This document shows, piece after piece, positions 1 to 8,656 of a stretch of DNA of 64,000 bases. The stretch spans positions 62,001 through 126,000 of the forward strand of contig NZ_LHVE01000008.1 of the NCBI RefSeq assembly GCF_001269655.1, given 5' to 3'. The position numbers were made by a program, and so were the translations under genes. Positions within the stretch are counted from its first letter, which is position 1, and each line of letters starts with the position of its first letter. Under the pieces are notes generated by a model that was not told where the DNA came from, searched no databases, and saw only the letters and a program-made list of their open reading frames with translations. The DNA comes from Pseudomonas thivervalensis. GTDB taxonomy: Bacteria; Pseudomonadota; Gammaproteobacteria; Pseudomonadales; Pseudomonadaceae.

Positions 1-282
1 CAGGGCACGAATGACTGCATCGGCGTCGAACTCGTTGAACGCAGCGTCGATTTCCAGCTCGGGAACCGGCATTCCGGCGGCGGACATCTGGCCCAGCGCA
101 CCGGTGGCGGTATCCTGCTGGCGACGCAAGTCACCCGAGAGGCAGCGATCGAATACGACTCCGAGCTCGGCGAGGTGGCCGCCAAGCACTTGTGCCTGGC
201 GGACGCCATTGGGCGAGAGGACATCGTAGTCGTCCGCACCAAAGGAGGCCTGGCCATGTCGAATCAGATAGATACTGCCCAC
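1..282 (-). CDS. Histidine phosphatase family protein (partial, C-terminus off window)
   Basis: The reverse strand encodes an N-terminus VGSIYLIRHGQASFGADDYD. RHG is the phosphohistidine signature of the phosphoglycerate-mutase/SixA-like superfamily, in which the His is transiently phosphorylated. It starts at GTG (280-282); an ATG slightly upstream is out of frame. 94 codons are visible and the rest lies left of the window. The substrate cannot be told from this part. It is divergent from sohB with about 225 bp between them, in which I see no other gene. Confidence 0.85.
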   Translation of the reverse strand, partial: MGSIYLIRHGQASFGADDYDVLSPNGVRQAQVLGGHLAELGVVFDRCLSGDLRRQQDTATGALGQMSAAGMPVPELEIDAAFNEFDADAVIRAL

Positions 283-508
283 GTCCGCGTCATCCCGGTA
301 CGTTGAAGGTTTGGCGAGGTTATGGGGATGGCGGTGAGCTGTCAATGAAAAAACATACGCTTGTTTGAAATGTCCGTTATAGCCTTGTCCTGTCTCGCTC
401 GCGTCAAGGTAACCATAGGTTTCTTGGCTGGTCGCGACGCAGGCGCATGGGTATGCTGGGGCCGTTACGCGCCTGCGTTCAGTGGCGCATTGCATTTAAG
501 GAGTTGCT

Positions 509-1540
509 GTGGAGTTTTTCATCGAGTACGCCGGTTTCCTGGCCAAGACTGTGACGCTGGTGATCGCCATCCTGGTGGTGCTGGCCAGTTTTGCTGCGCT
601 GCGCAGCAAAGGGCGGCGCAAGTCGGCCGGCCAGTTGCAGGTGAGCAAACTCAACGATTTCTACAAGGGCTTGCGCGAGCGCCTGGAACAGACGCTGCTG
701 GACAAGGATCAGCTCAAGGCCTTGCGCAAGGCCGAAGGCAAGGCTGAAAAGGCCGGGAAGAAAAACAAGGACAAGCCGGCGGCCAAGCCCCGGGTGTTCG
801 TGCTGGACTTCGACGGTGACATCAAGGCCTCGGCCACCGAGAGCCTGCGTCATGAAATCACCGCGTTGCTGACCCTGGCGACGCCGAAGGATGAAGTGGT
901 GCTGCGCCTGGAAAGTGGCGGCGGCATGGTCCATAGCTATGGCCTGGCCTCGTCGCAACTGGCGCGGATCCGTCAGGCCGGCGTGCCGCTGACTGTCTGC
1001 ATCGACAAGGTGGCGGCCAGTGGTGGCTACATGATGGCGTGCATCGGCGAGAAGATCATCAGCGCGCCCTTCGCGATCCTGGGCTCCATTGGCGTCGTCG
1101 CGCAATTGCCCAACGTCAACCGGCTGCTGAAGAAACACGACATCGATTTCGAAGTATTGACGGCTGGTGAATACAAACGCACGTTGACGGTGTTCGGCGA
1201 AAATACCGAGAAGGGCCGGGAGAAATTCCAGGAGGACCTGGACATCACCCACGAACTGTTCAAGAACTTCGTGTCCAACTATCGCCCGCAATTGGCAATC
1301 GATGAAGTGGCGACCGGTGAAGTCTGGCTGGGTGTCGCGGCGCTGGACAAGCGCTTGGTGGATGAGCTGAAAACCAGCGACGAGTACTTGGCCGAACGGG
1401 CCAAGGGCGCCGATCTGTACCACCTGCACTACGCCGAACGCAAAAGCCTGCAGGAACGCATCGGCATGGCGGCCAGCAGTTCGGTGGATCGTGTGCTGCT
1501 CAATTGGTGGAGCCGCCTGACCCAGCAGCGGTTCTGGTAA
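509..1540 (+). CDS. sohB: SohB inner-membrane serine peptidase
   Basis: 343 aa, S49 (signal peptide peptidase A-like) family. One N-terminal membrane segment spans about residues 10-32. It is followed by a Lys/Glu-rich linker (about 55-92) and the protease domain. The nucleophile is probably Ser171 in AASGGYMMA and the general base Lys223 in GEYKRTL, matching the SohB Ser/Lys dyad. The start is GTG at 509 with AAGGAG at 498-503; no ATG fits as well. Expected role: cleavage of membrane-associated peptides at the periplasmic face. Single gene, followed by a REP pair and a terminator. Confidence 0.93.
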   Translation: MEFFIEYAGFLAKTVTLVIAILVVLASFAALRSKGRRKSAGQLQVSKLNDFYKGLRERLEQTLLDKDQLKALRKAEGKAEKAGKKNKDKPAAKPRVFVLDFDGDIKASATESLRHEITALLTLATPKDEVVLRLESGGGMVHSYGLASSQLARIRQAGVPLTVCIDKVAASGGYMMACIGEKIISAPFAILGSIGVVAQLPNVNRLLKKHDIDFEVLTAGEYKRTLTVFGENTEKGREKFQEDLDITHELFKNFVSNYRPQLAIDEVATGEVWLGVAALDKRLVDELKTSDEYLAERAKGADLYHLHYAERKSLQERIGMAASSSVDRVLLNWWSRLTQQRFW

Positions 1541-1572
1541 TCCGAAGGCCGCAGAGTCACCGCCAACCCCTT

Positions 1573-1663
1573 TGTGGGAGCGAGCTTGCTCGCGATGACG
1601 GCCGTCCATCTGGCATCGAGGCAAGCTGACCCACCGCTATCGCGGGCAGGCTCGCTCCCACAG
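1573..1663. repeat. REP pair, GTGGGAGCGAGC type, convergent
   Basis: Two inverted copies of the Pseudomonas REP core GTGGGAGCGAGCTTGCTCGC (second copy slightly diverged: CGCGGGCAGGC) face each other across about 45 bp. It lies between sohB and a terminator. Confidence 0.9.
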
Positions 1664-1695
1664 TAGGCCCGAAGTGGATTCAAGACGCCGAAAAC

Positions 1696-1737
1696 ACAAA
1701 AGCCCTGAACCGGCACACCCGGATCAGGGCTTTTTGT
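1696..1737. terminator. Bidirectional intrinsic terminator
   Basis: Stem AAAGCCCTGA / TCAGGGCTTT with an inner CCGG/CCGG pairing, T-run on the plus strand and matching A-run on the other side. It serves both convergent genes, sohB and the DUF934 gene. Confidence 0.85.
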
Positions 1738-1747
1738 GTATCAGGTT

Positions 1748-2242
1748 TCAGCGACGACGGAACAGCGGCAGCGGTTCGTCAGTGGCAGCCTGGTAGGTCA
1801 CCGAGAAGTCCTTGAGGCTTTCGAGGGCTTCATAGGGGTCTTTGTCGGCGCGCAACGCAAAGGCGTCGAAACCGCAGCGGCGCATGTAGAACAACTGGTC
1901 GCGCAGCACGTCGCCAATCGCCCGCAATTCACCCTTGAAACCATAACGGTCACGCAGCAGGCGGGCGTTGGAGTAGCTGCGCCCGTCGGTGAAGGCCGGG
2001 AAGTTCAGGGCGATGACCTGCAACTGGTTGGCGTCATCACCGATTTCCTCGGCTTCCTCGTCGGCGTCCAGCCAAACCCCCAGGCCGCCGTCGCGAGCCT
2101 TGAGGGCGTGGGCGTGATCGCGCCACAGGGCCAGGGGCACGATCAGGTCGTCGCAGTTGGAGATGCCATCGAAGGTCGCGTCCTTGGGCAACAGGTGCCA
2201 GGTTTCGTCGATGACCTCGTTGTTCTTAATGATTCGCTGCAT
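1748..2242 (-). CDS. DUF934 protein, sulfite reduction accessory
   Basis: 164 aa, starting MQRIIKNNEVIDETWHLLP. Its start lies 17 bp inside the end of cysI, so the two are translationally coupled. DUF934/COG3749 proteins are regularly found beside cysI/cysH and are described as probable accessory oxidoreductases of sulfite reduction; the exact reaction is not established. No transmembrane segment or metal motif stands out. The ATG at 2240-2242 was preferred to an upstream in-frame start because it begins the conserved block. Confidence 0.85.
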   Translation of the reverse strand: MQRIIKNNEVIDETWHLLPKDATFDGISNCDDLIVPLALWRDHAHALKARDGGLGVWLDADEEAEEIGDDANQLQVIALNFPAFTDGRSYSNARLLRDRYGFKGELRAIGDVLRDQLFYMRRCGFDAFALRADKDPYEALESLKDFSVTYQAATDEPLPLFRRR

Positions 2243-3884
2243 AGACGCGTTCCTTGAAGAGGTCGATGCCAATACGTTGGTAAGTGTCGATGAAGCGCTC
2301 TTCCGGGGTACGTTGTTCGATGTACACGTCGATTAGCTTCTCGATCACGTCAGGCATGTCATCCTGGGCAAACGACGGGCCGAGGATCTTGCCCAGGCTG
2401 GCGTCGCGGCTACCGCTGCCGCCCAGGGAGACCTGGTAGAACTCTTCGCCTTTCTTGTCCACGCCCAGGATGCCGATGTGGCCGACGTGGTGGTGGCCAC
2501 AGGCGTTCATGCAGCCGGAAATGTTCAGGTCCAGCTCGCCGATGTCGAACAGGTAGTCCAGGTCGTCGAAACGACGCTGGATCGATTCGGCGATAGGGAT
2601 CGACTTGGCGTTGGCCAGGGAGCAGAAATCGCCGCCCGGGCAGCAGATCATGTCGGTCAGCAGGCCGATGTTCGGGGTGGCGAAACCTTGCTCGCGCAGT
2701 TCGCCCCACAGGGTGAACAACTGGCGCTGTTCAACGTCCGCCAGGATGATGTTCTGCTCGTGGGAAGTGCGCAGTTGGCCGAAGCTGTAGCGCTCGGCCA
2801 GGTCGGCCACGGCGTCCAGTTGCTTGTCGGTGATGTCGCCCGGCGCGACGCCGGTCGGTTTCAGGGACAGGGTCACCGCGACGTAGCCCGGCTTCTTGTG
2901 GGCCAGGGTATTGCGGGTGCGCCAGCGGGCGAAACCCGGATGTTCCTTGTCGAGGGCTGCCAGCTCGGCGTCCTGGTTGTCCAGCGCCTTGTACTGTGGG
3001 TCGACGAAGTGCTTGGCGACGCGATGCACTTCGGCTTCGGTCAGGGTGGTCTGGCCGCCACGCAGGTGAGCCATCTCGGCTTCGACCTTCTCGGCGAACA
3101 CTTCAGGCGTCAGGGCCTTGACCAGGATCTTGATCCGCGCCTTGTACTTGTTGTCACGACGGCCATAGCGGTTGTACACCCGCAGGATGGCGTCGAGGTA
3201 GCTCAGCAGATCCTGCCATGGGAGGAACTCGTTGATGAACGCGCCGACCACCGGGGTACGCCCCAGGCCGCCGCCCACCAATACACGGAAGCCCAGCTCG
3301 CCGGCGGCGTTGTAGACCGTCTCCAGGCCGATGTCGTGGACTTCGATGGCCGCACGGTCCGAGGTCGAGCCGTTGATGGCGATCTTGAACTTGCGCGGCA
3401 GGTAGGCGAATTCCGGGTGGAACGTCGTCCACTGGCGAACGATTTCGCACCACGGCCGCGGGTCGATCAACTCGTCGGCCGCGACACCGGCGAACTGGTC
3501 GGTGGTGACGTTGCGCAGGCAGTTGCCGCTGGTCTGGATCGCGTGCATCTGCACGGTGGCCAGTTCGGCCAGGATCTCGGGCACATCTTCCAGGGCGGGC
3601 CAGTTGTACTGGACGTTCTGCCGGGTACTGATGTGGGCATAGCCCTTGTCGTAGTCGCGGGCAATCTGCGCCAGCTTGCGCACCTGGCGCGAGGTCAGCT
3701 GGCCATAAGGCACAGCCACGCGCAGCATCGGGGCGAAGCGCTGGATATACAGGCCATTCTGCAAGCGCAGAGGGCGGAATTCTTCTTCGCTCAGCTCGCC
3801 TGCCAGATAGCGTCGGGTCTGATCACGGAACTGCTTGACGCGGTCCTCGATGATTCGCTGATCGTACTCGTCATATACGTACAT
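2226..3884 (-). CDS. cysI: Sulfite reductase, hemoprotein (CysI-type)
   Basis: 552 aa. Reduces sulfite to sulfide in assimilatory cysteine synthesis. Two ferredoxin-like half domains come first, followed by the siroheme/4Fe-4S ligands: Cys415-X5-Cys421 in CCPGGDFCSLA and Cys458-X3-Cys462 in GCMNACGHHH. Start at MYVYDEYDQR (3882-3884); an in-frame extension of 30 residues upstream looks non-coding. Forms an operon with the overlapping DUF934 gene. About 290 bp separates it from the divergent small membrane gene and should hold its promoter; I could not identify an operator there. Confidence 0.95.
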   Translation of the reverse strand: MYVYDEYDQRIIEDRVKQFRDQTRRYLAGELSEEEFRPLRLQNGLYIQRFAPMLRVAVPYGQLTSRQVRKLAQIARDYDKGYAHISTRQNVQYNWPALEDVPEILAELATVQMHAIQTSGNCLRNVTTDQFAGVAADELIDPRPWCEIVRQWTTFHPEFAYLPRKFKIAINGSTSDRAAIEVHDIGLETVYNAAGELGFRVLVGGGLGRTPVVGAFINEFLPWQDLLSYLDAILRVYNRYGRRDNKYKARIKILVKALTPEVFAEKVEAEMAHLRGGQTTLTEAEVHRVAKHFVDPQYKALDNQDAELAALDKEHPGFARWRTRNTLAHKKPGYVAVTLSLKPTGVAPGDITDKQLDAVADLAERYSFGQLRTSHEQNIILADVEQRQLFTLWGELREQGFATPNIGLLTDMICCPGGDFCSLANAKSIPIAESIQRRFDDLDYLFDIGELDLNISGCMNACGHHHVGHIGILGVDKKGEEFYQVSLGGSGSRDASLGKILGPSFAQDDMPDVIEKLIDVYIEQRTPEERFIDTYQRIGIDLFKERVYAANH

Positions 3885-4175
3885 ATAAGTCTCGGTCTCA
3901 GGCTTGGGCCGATCAGAAACAGCTGCATGTTGGCTCGCTGGAATCGGGTTCTGCCTCGGCAATTCTGCGCGCACGGCCGCGCACTCCTAGGGGAGCCGGT
4001 GCAAGATACCTGTTTTGAGTTATGCGCAAAAGTGATGTTTGAGTATATGTAAAGAACCAAATCGACTAATGAGACTGATTATTGCCTAACCCACATTTGT
4101 CGTACGGGCAATCATCGTCTTAACTGTGGTCGAGTCCCTATGCAATCACCTACAAAACCGACAAGAGGCGATGCA

Positions 4176-4289
4176 ATGAGCAATCCGACCAAAGCAAGGA
4201 AAAGCGACAGTACTGTTGATGCCTGGGCCATTTTGTTTCTGATTATTCTGGTGGTGGGTACTGCAGTGTTCTGGGTCAGTCACCAATAG
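4176..4289 (+). CDS. 37-residue single-pass membrane protein
   Basis: Encodes a charged N-terminus (MSNPTKARKSDSTVDAW), then one hydrophobic helix (AILFLIILVVGTAVFWV) and a short SHQ tail. AGAGG lies about 8 nt before the ATG. Composition and layout are those of a genuine small membrane protein; function unknown. Divergent from cysI, followed directly by a REP pair. Confidence 0.7.
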   Translation: MSNPTKARKSDSTVDAWAILFLIILVVGTAVFWVSHQ

Positions 4290-4314
4290 ACGGTTACCCC
4301 TGGCGATAAAAAAA

Positions 4315-4409
4315 CCTGTGGGAGCGAGCTTGCTCGCGATGACGGTGGTTCAGTCGATGATGAGGTCGACTGACAGGCCGCTATCGCGAGCAAGCTCGCT
4401 CCCACAGGG
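4315..4409. repeat. REP pair, GTGGGAGCGAGC type, convergent
   Basis: CTGTGGGAGCGAGCTTGCTC and its inverse, separated by about 50 bp, between convergent genes. Confidence 0.9.
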
Positions 4410-4431
4410 TCATGTGGTGGTTTGGTGAGCG

Positions 4432-4650
4432 TTAAAGCCCTGCCAGATGCACCACCAGCTTGACGATGCCAAACAGCGTCAAAGCGAAGATCACCGTGAA
4501 CGCGATCCCTAATATCACGAAGTGACTCGGCTTGCCGTGGGTAAAATCCCGGGCGCGGTTCTTGCCGCTCTGCACGCCGAAAGCGGCGGCCAGCACGCTG
4601 TGCATCATCTGCAGCAGGGTCGGCGGTTTGTTGTCGACTGGATCGTCCAT
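4432..4650 (-). CDS. DUF2970 small membrane protein
   Basis: 72 aa, MDDPVDNKPPTLLQMMHSVL..., with a C-terminal hydrophobic helix (VILGIAFTVIFALTLFGIV). The family is typical of gamma- and betaproteobacteria and has no assigned function. The start MDDP is preceded by GAGGG at good spacing; upstream in-frame Met codons run into repeat DNA. It lies downstream of metH on the same strand, about 140 bp away and separated from it by a repeat pair, so it is probably transcribed separately. Confidence 0.8.
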   Translation of the reverse strand: MDDPVDNKPPTLLQMMHSVLAAAFGVQSGKNRARDFTHGKPSHFVILGIAFTVIFALTLFGIVKLVVHLAGL

Positions 4651-4698
4651 AAATCCCTCGTCTGCCATGGGTTTGGGACAAGCATAGACAACCCATGG

Positions 4699-4777
4699 AA
4701 AAAGATCGCAGGCTTCGCCAGCTCCTACAAGAATCCACAAAATCCTGTAGGAGCTGACGAAGCCTGCGATCTTTTTG
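4699..4777. repeat. Inverted repeat pair, GTAGGAGCTG...GCCTGCGATC type
   Basis: AAAAGATCGCAGGCTTCGCC...GCTCCTAC and the inverse TGTAGGAGCTGACGAAGCC...GATCTTTT. This is a different family from the GTGGGAGCGAGC REPs; a second pair lies at 19801-19901. Confidence 0.85.
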
Positions 4778-4789
4778 AGGTGAAGACCC

Positions 4790-7700
4790 TTAGTTGTCGT
4801 AACCCAGATTCGGCGCCAACCAGCGCTCCGTCACACTCAAGTCCTGGCCCTTGCGCGCGGTGTAGCTCTGGACCTGATCCTTGTCGATCTTGCCCACGGC
4901 GAAGTATTGCGCCTGGGGATGGGCGAAGTACCAGCCGCTGACCGCCGCCGCCGGGAACATGGCGTAGTGTTCGGTGAGAAACACGCCGCTGCGGCCCGCT
5001 TTCATTTCACTGGCCTCGGGATCGAGCAGGCGGAACAGGGTGCTCTTCTCGGTGTGATCCGGGCAGGCCGGATAGCCGGGGGCAGGGCGGATACCGGTGT
5101 ATTGCTCCTTGATCAAGGCGTCGTTGTCCAGGCTTTCGTCCTTGGCATAACCCCAATGCTCCTTGCGCACCTGCTGGTGCAGCCATTCGGCGCAGGCCTC
5201 GGCCAAGCGGTCGGCCAGGGCCTTGACCATGATCGAGTTGTAGTCGTCGCCGGCCTCCTGGTAGGTCTTGGCGACTTCTTCGGCACCGATGCCAGCGGTG
5301 GTGATGAAGCCGCCGACGTAGTCGGTCACGCCGCTGTCCTTCGGCGCGACGAAGTCGGCCAGGGAGAAGTTCGGCTTGCCGTCGGTCTTGATGATCTGCT
5401 GGCGCAAGTGATGCAGGCGCGCCAGTGGCTTGCCATCCTCGCCATAGACTTCCAGGTCATCGTCATGCACCTGGTTGGCCGGCCAGAAGCCGAACGCGGC
5501 GCGGGCGCTGATCAGTTTCTCATCGATCAGCTTGCGCAGCATCGCCCGGGCATCGGCGTACAGCGCCGTGGCCGCTTCGCCGACCACTTCGTCGGTGAGG
5601 ATGCGCGGGTATTTGCCGGCCAGGTCCCAGGAGATGAAGAACGGGGTCCAGTCGATGTATTCGGCCAGGACGTTCAAGTCGATGTCGTCCAGGACCTTGG
5701 CGCCGGTGAAGGTCGGCTTGACCGGCTGATAGCTGCTCCAGTCGAACTGTGGCTTCTTGGCCACGGCGGCGGGGTAGCTCAGGCGCTCGGTGCGGGCGCT
5801 GCGGTTGGAGGTGCGTTCGCGCACGTCGATGTAGTCCTGGCGGGTTTTCTCGACGAACGCCGGCTTGAGTTCCTTGGACAGCAACTGGGTTGCCACGCCC
5901 ACGGCGCGGGAAGCGTCAGTGACGTAGATCACCGCGTCGTTGCTGTACTTGGGCTCGATCTTCACCGCCGTGTGGGCCTTGGAGGTGGTGGCGCCACCAA
6001 TCATCAGCGGCAGATGGAAGTCCTGGCGCTGCATCTCGCGGGCCACATGCACCATCTCATCCAGGGACGGAGTGATCAGGCCGGACAGGCCGATGATGTC
6101 GCATTTCTGTTCCTTGGCCACCTGCAGGATCTTCTCCGCAGGCACCATCACGCCCAGGTCGACGATGTCATAGCCGTTGCAGCCGAGCACCACGCCAACG
6201 ATGTTCTTGCCGATGTCATGCACGTCGCCCTTGACCGTGGCCATCAGGATCTTGCCCTTGGCCTCCGGCTTGTCGCCTTTTTCCGCTTCGATGAACGGGA
6301 TCAGGTGGGCCACGGCCTGCTTCATCACGCGAGCGGACTTGACCACTTGGGGCAGGAACATTTTGCCGGCGCCAAACAGGTCGCCAACGATGTTCATGCC
6401 AGCCATCAGCGGGCCTTCGATGACCTCGATCGGCCGGGCGAAAGACAGTCGCGATTCCTCGGTGTCTTCAACGATGTGGGTGGTGATGCCCTTGACCAGC
6501 GCATGTTCCAGGCGCTTGTTCACTTCCCAGCCGCGCCATTCCTCGGTTTCCGCTTCCTTGACGCTGCCGTCGCCCTTGTACTTGTCGGCGATGGCGAGCA
6601 GGGCGTCGGTGCCTTCGGGGGTGCGGTTGAGAATCACGTCTTCCACGGCATCACGCAGCTCCACCGGGATCTGGTCGTAGATCTCCAGTTGGCCGGCGTT
6701 GACGATGCCCATGGTCAGGCCCGCGCGGATCGCGTATAGCAGGAACACCGAGTGGATCGCCTCGCGTACCGGGTTGTTGCCGCGGAACGAGAACGACACG
6801 TTGGACACGCCGCCCGATGTCAGCGCGTACGGCAGTTCGTCGCGGATGTAGGCGCAGGCGTTGATGAAGTCCACGGCATAGTTGTTGTGTTCTTCGATAC
6901 CGGTGGCGACGGCGAAGATGTTCGGGTCGAAGATGATGTCTTCCGGCGGGAAGCCGACTTCATTGACCAGGATGTCGTAGGAGCGCTTGCAGATTTCCTT
7001 CTTGCGCGCTTCGGTGTCGGCCTGGCCGGCTTCGTCGAAGGCCATCACCACCACGGCGGCGCCGTAGCGCTTGCACAGCTTGGCGTGGTGGATGAACTGC
7101 TCGACACCTTCCTTCATGCTGATGGAGTTGACGATGCCCTTGCCCTGGATGCACTTGAGGCCCGCCTCGATCACTTCCCACTTGGAGGAGTCGATCATGA
7201 TCGGCACCCGGGAAATGTCCGGTTCGCCGGCAATCAGATTGAGGAAGGTCACCATGGCCTTCTTCGAATCGAGCATGCCCTCGTCCATGTTGATGTCGAT
7301 CACCTGGGCGCCGGCCTCGACCTGTTGAAGGGCCACTTCCAGGGCTTCGGTGTAGTTGTCCTCGCGGATCAGCCGGGCGAACTTGGCGGAGCCGGTGATG
7401 TTGGTCCGCTCGCCAACGTTGACGAACAAGGAACTGCGATCGATGGTGAACGGTTCCAGGCCCGACAGGCGGCACGCCCGGGGAATCTCCGGAATCTGCC
7501 GCGGCGCGTAGCCGGCCACGGCCTTGGCGATGGCTTCGATGTGGGCCGGGGTGGTGCCGCAGCAGCCGCCGACAATGTTCAGGAAACCACTCTGGGCAAA
7601 TTCTTCGATGACCTTGGCCGTCTCGGCCGGCAGTTCATCGTATTCGCCGAATTCGTTGGGCAGGCCGGCGTTGGGGTGGGCCGATACGTGGGTGCTGGCC

Positions 7701-8500
7701 TTGTTCGACAGTTCTTCCAGGTATGGGCGCAGTTCGCTGGCGCCGAGGGCGCAGTTCAGGCCGACCGAGATCGGCTTGGCGTGGGCCACCGAGTTCCAGA
7801 AGGCTTCGGTAGTCTGGCCGGAGAGGGTGCGGCCGGAGGCATCGGTGATGGTGCCGGAAATCATGATTGGCAGTTCGACACCCAGCTCTTCGTAGACGCC
7901 TTGCACGGCAAAGATCGCCGCCTTGGCGTTCAGCGTGTCGAAGATGGTTTCGATCAGGATCAGGTCGGCGCCGCCTTCGATCAGGCCCTTGGTGGCCTCG
8001 GTGTAGTTCTCCACCAGTTCGTCGAAGGTCACGTTGCGGTAGCCGGGGTTGTTCACGTCCGGCGACAGCGAGCAGGTGCGGCTGGTCGGGCCGAGCACGC
8101 CGGCGACGAAGCGCGGCTTGTCCGGGGTTTCCAGGGTCTTGGCGTCGGCCACTTTGCGGGCCAGGCGCGCACCTTCCAGGTTCAGCTCGTAGGCCAGGCC
8201 CTGCATGCCGTAGTCGGCCTGGGACACCTGGGTGGCGTTGAAGGTGTTGGTCTCCAGGATGTCGGCACCGGCATCCAGGTAGGCTTTTTCAATGGCGCCG
8301 ATCACGTCGGGACGGCTGAGCACCAGCAAATCGTTGTTGCCCTTGACGTCGCTCGGCCAATCAGCAAAACGCTTGCCGCGGTAGTCCTGCTCTTCCAGCT
8401 TGTAGCTCTGGATCATCGTGCCCATGCCGCCGTCGAGGATCAGGATACGTTCCTTGAGGGCTTGCTGGAGAAGATAAAGGCGAGCGCTGCGATCAGACAT
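4790..8500 (-). CDS. metH: Cobalamin-dependent methionine synthase
   Basis: 1236 aa. Transfers a methyl group from 5-methyl-THF to homocysteine through methylcobalamin. The order is homocysteine domain with zinc ligands Cys250, Cys313 and Cys314 (GGCCGTTP), pterin-binding domain, cap and B12-binding domain with the axial His in DVHDIG, and a C-terminal AdoMet reactivation domain (ends LAPNLGYDN). Full length. No cobalamin riboswitch is visible in the short gap upstream. It is a consumer of the cobalamin made by the cob genes at 12-21 kb. Confidence 0.97.
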   Translation of the reverse strand: MSDRSARLYLLQQALKERILILDGGMGTMIQSYKLEEQDYRGKRFADWPSDVKGNNDLLVLSRPDVIGAIEKAYLDAGADILETNTFNATQVSQADYGMQGLAYELNLEGARLARKVADAKTLETPDKPRFVAGVLGPTSRTCSLSPDVNNPGYRNVTFDELVENYTEATKGLIEGGADLILIETIFDTLNAKAAIFAVQGVYEELGVELPIMISGTITDASGRTLSGQTTEAFWNSVAHAKPISVGLNCALGASELRPYLEELSNKASTHVSAHPNAGLPNEFGEYDELPAETAKVIEEFAQSGFLNIVGGCCGTTPAHIEAIAKAVAGYAPRQIPEIPRACRLSGLEPFTIDRSSLFVNVGERTNITGSAKFARLIREDNYTEALEVALQQVEAGAQVIDINMDEGMLDSKKAMVTFLNLIAGEPDISRVPIMIDSSKWEVIEAGLKCIQGKGIVNSISMKEGVEQFIHHAKLCKRYGAAVVVMAFDEAGQADTEARKKEICKRSYDILVNEVGFPPEDIIFDPNIFAVATGIEEHNNYAVDFINACAYIRDELPYALTSGGVSNVSFSFRGNNPVREAIHSVFLLYAIRAGLTMGIVNAGQLEIYDQIPVELRDAVEDVILNRTPEGTDALLAIADKYKGDGSVKEAETEEWRGWEVNKRLEHALVKGITTHIVEDTEESRLSFARPIEVIEGPLMAGMNIVGDLFGAGKMFLPQVVKSARVMKQAVAHLIPFIEAEKGDKPEAKGKILMATVKGDVHDIGKNIVGVVLGCNGYDIVDLGVMVPAEKILQVAKEQKCDIIGLSGLITPSLDEMVHVAREMQRQDFHLPLMIGGATTSKAHTAVKIEPKYSNDAVIYVTDASRAVGVATQLLSKELKPAFVEKTRQDYIDVRERTSNRSARTERLSYPAAVAKKPQFDWSSYQPVKPTFTGAKVLDDIDLNVLAEYIDWTPFFISWDLAGKYPRILTDEVVGEAATALYADARAMLRKLIDEKLISARAAFGFWPANQVHDDDLEVYGEDGKPLARLHHLRQQIIKTDGKPNFSLADFVAPKDSGVTDYVGGFITTAGIGAEEVAKTYQEAGDDYNSIMVKALADRLAEACAEWLHQQVRKEHWGYAKDESLDNDALIKEQYTGIRPAPGYPACPDHTEKSTLFRLLDPEASEMKAGRSGVFLTEHYAMFPAAAVSGWYFAHPQAQYFAVGKIDKDQVQSYTARKGQDLSVTERWLAPNLGYDN

Positions 8501-8656
8501 AGGACTACCTGGAAAAAAAGACCATTACGAAGGCCGGGATGATAGCAAACCTGCGCAGGATTTGATCATGAGGGGCTTTTGCATGAATATCGCTCATGTT
8601 TGCAAGGCGGTGCTGGCCCGGTAGAATCGCCCGATTATCTCTTAGGGCCCCGAGAC

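Noticed and set aside
2478..4052. Long open frame antisense to cysI, and similar long frames antisense to metH, cti, cobN and uvrC
   Set aside because: High-GC codon use leaves the opposite strand open. The translations are low-complexity Gln/Val/Arg-rich chains without domains, and the sense proteins are unmistakable.
8501..8656. Possible cobalamin riboswitch ahead of metH
   Set aside because: The gap is only about 150 bp and shared with divergent cti; none of the conserved B12 aptamer blocks are present.
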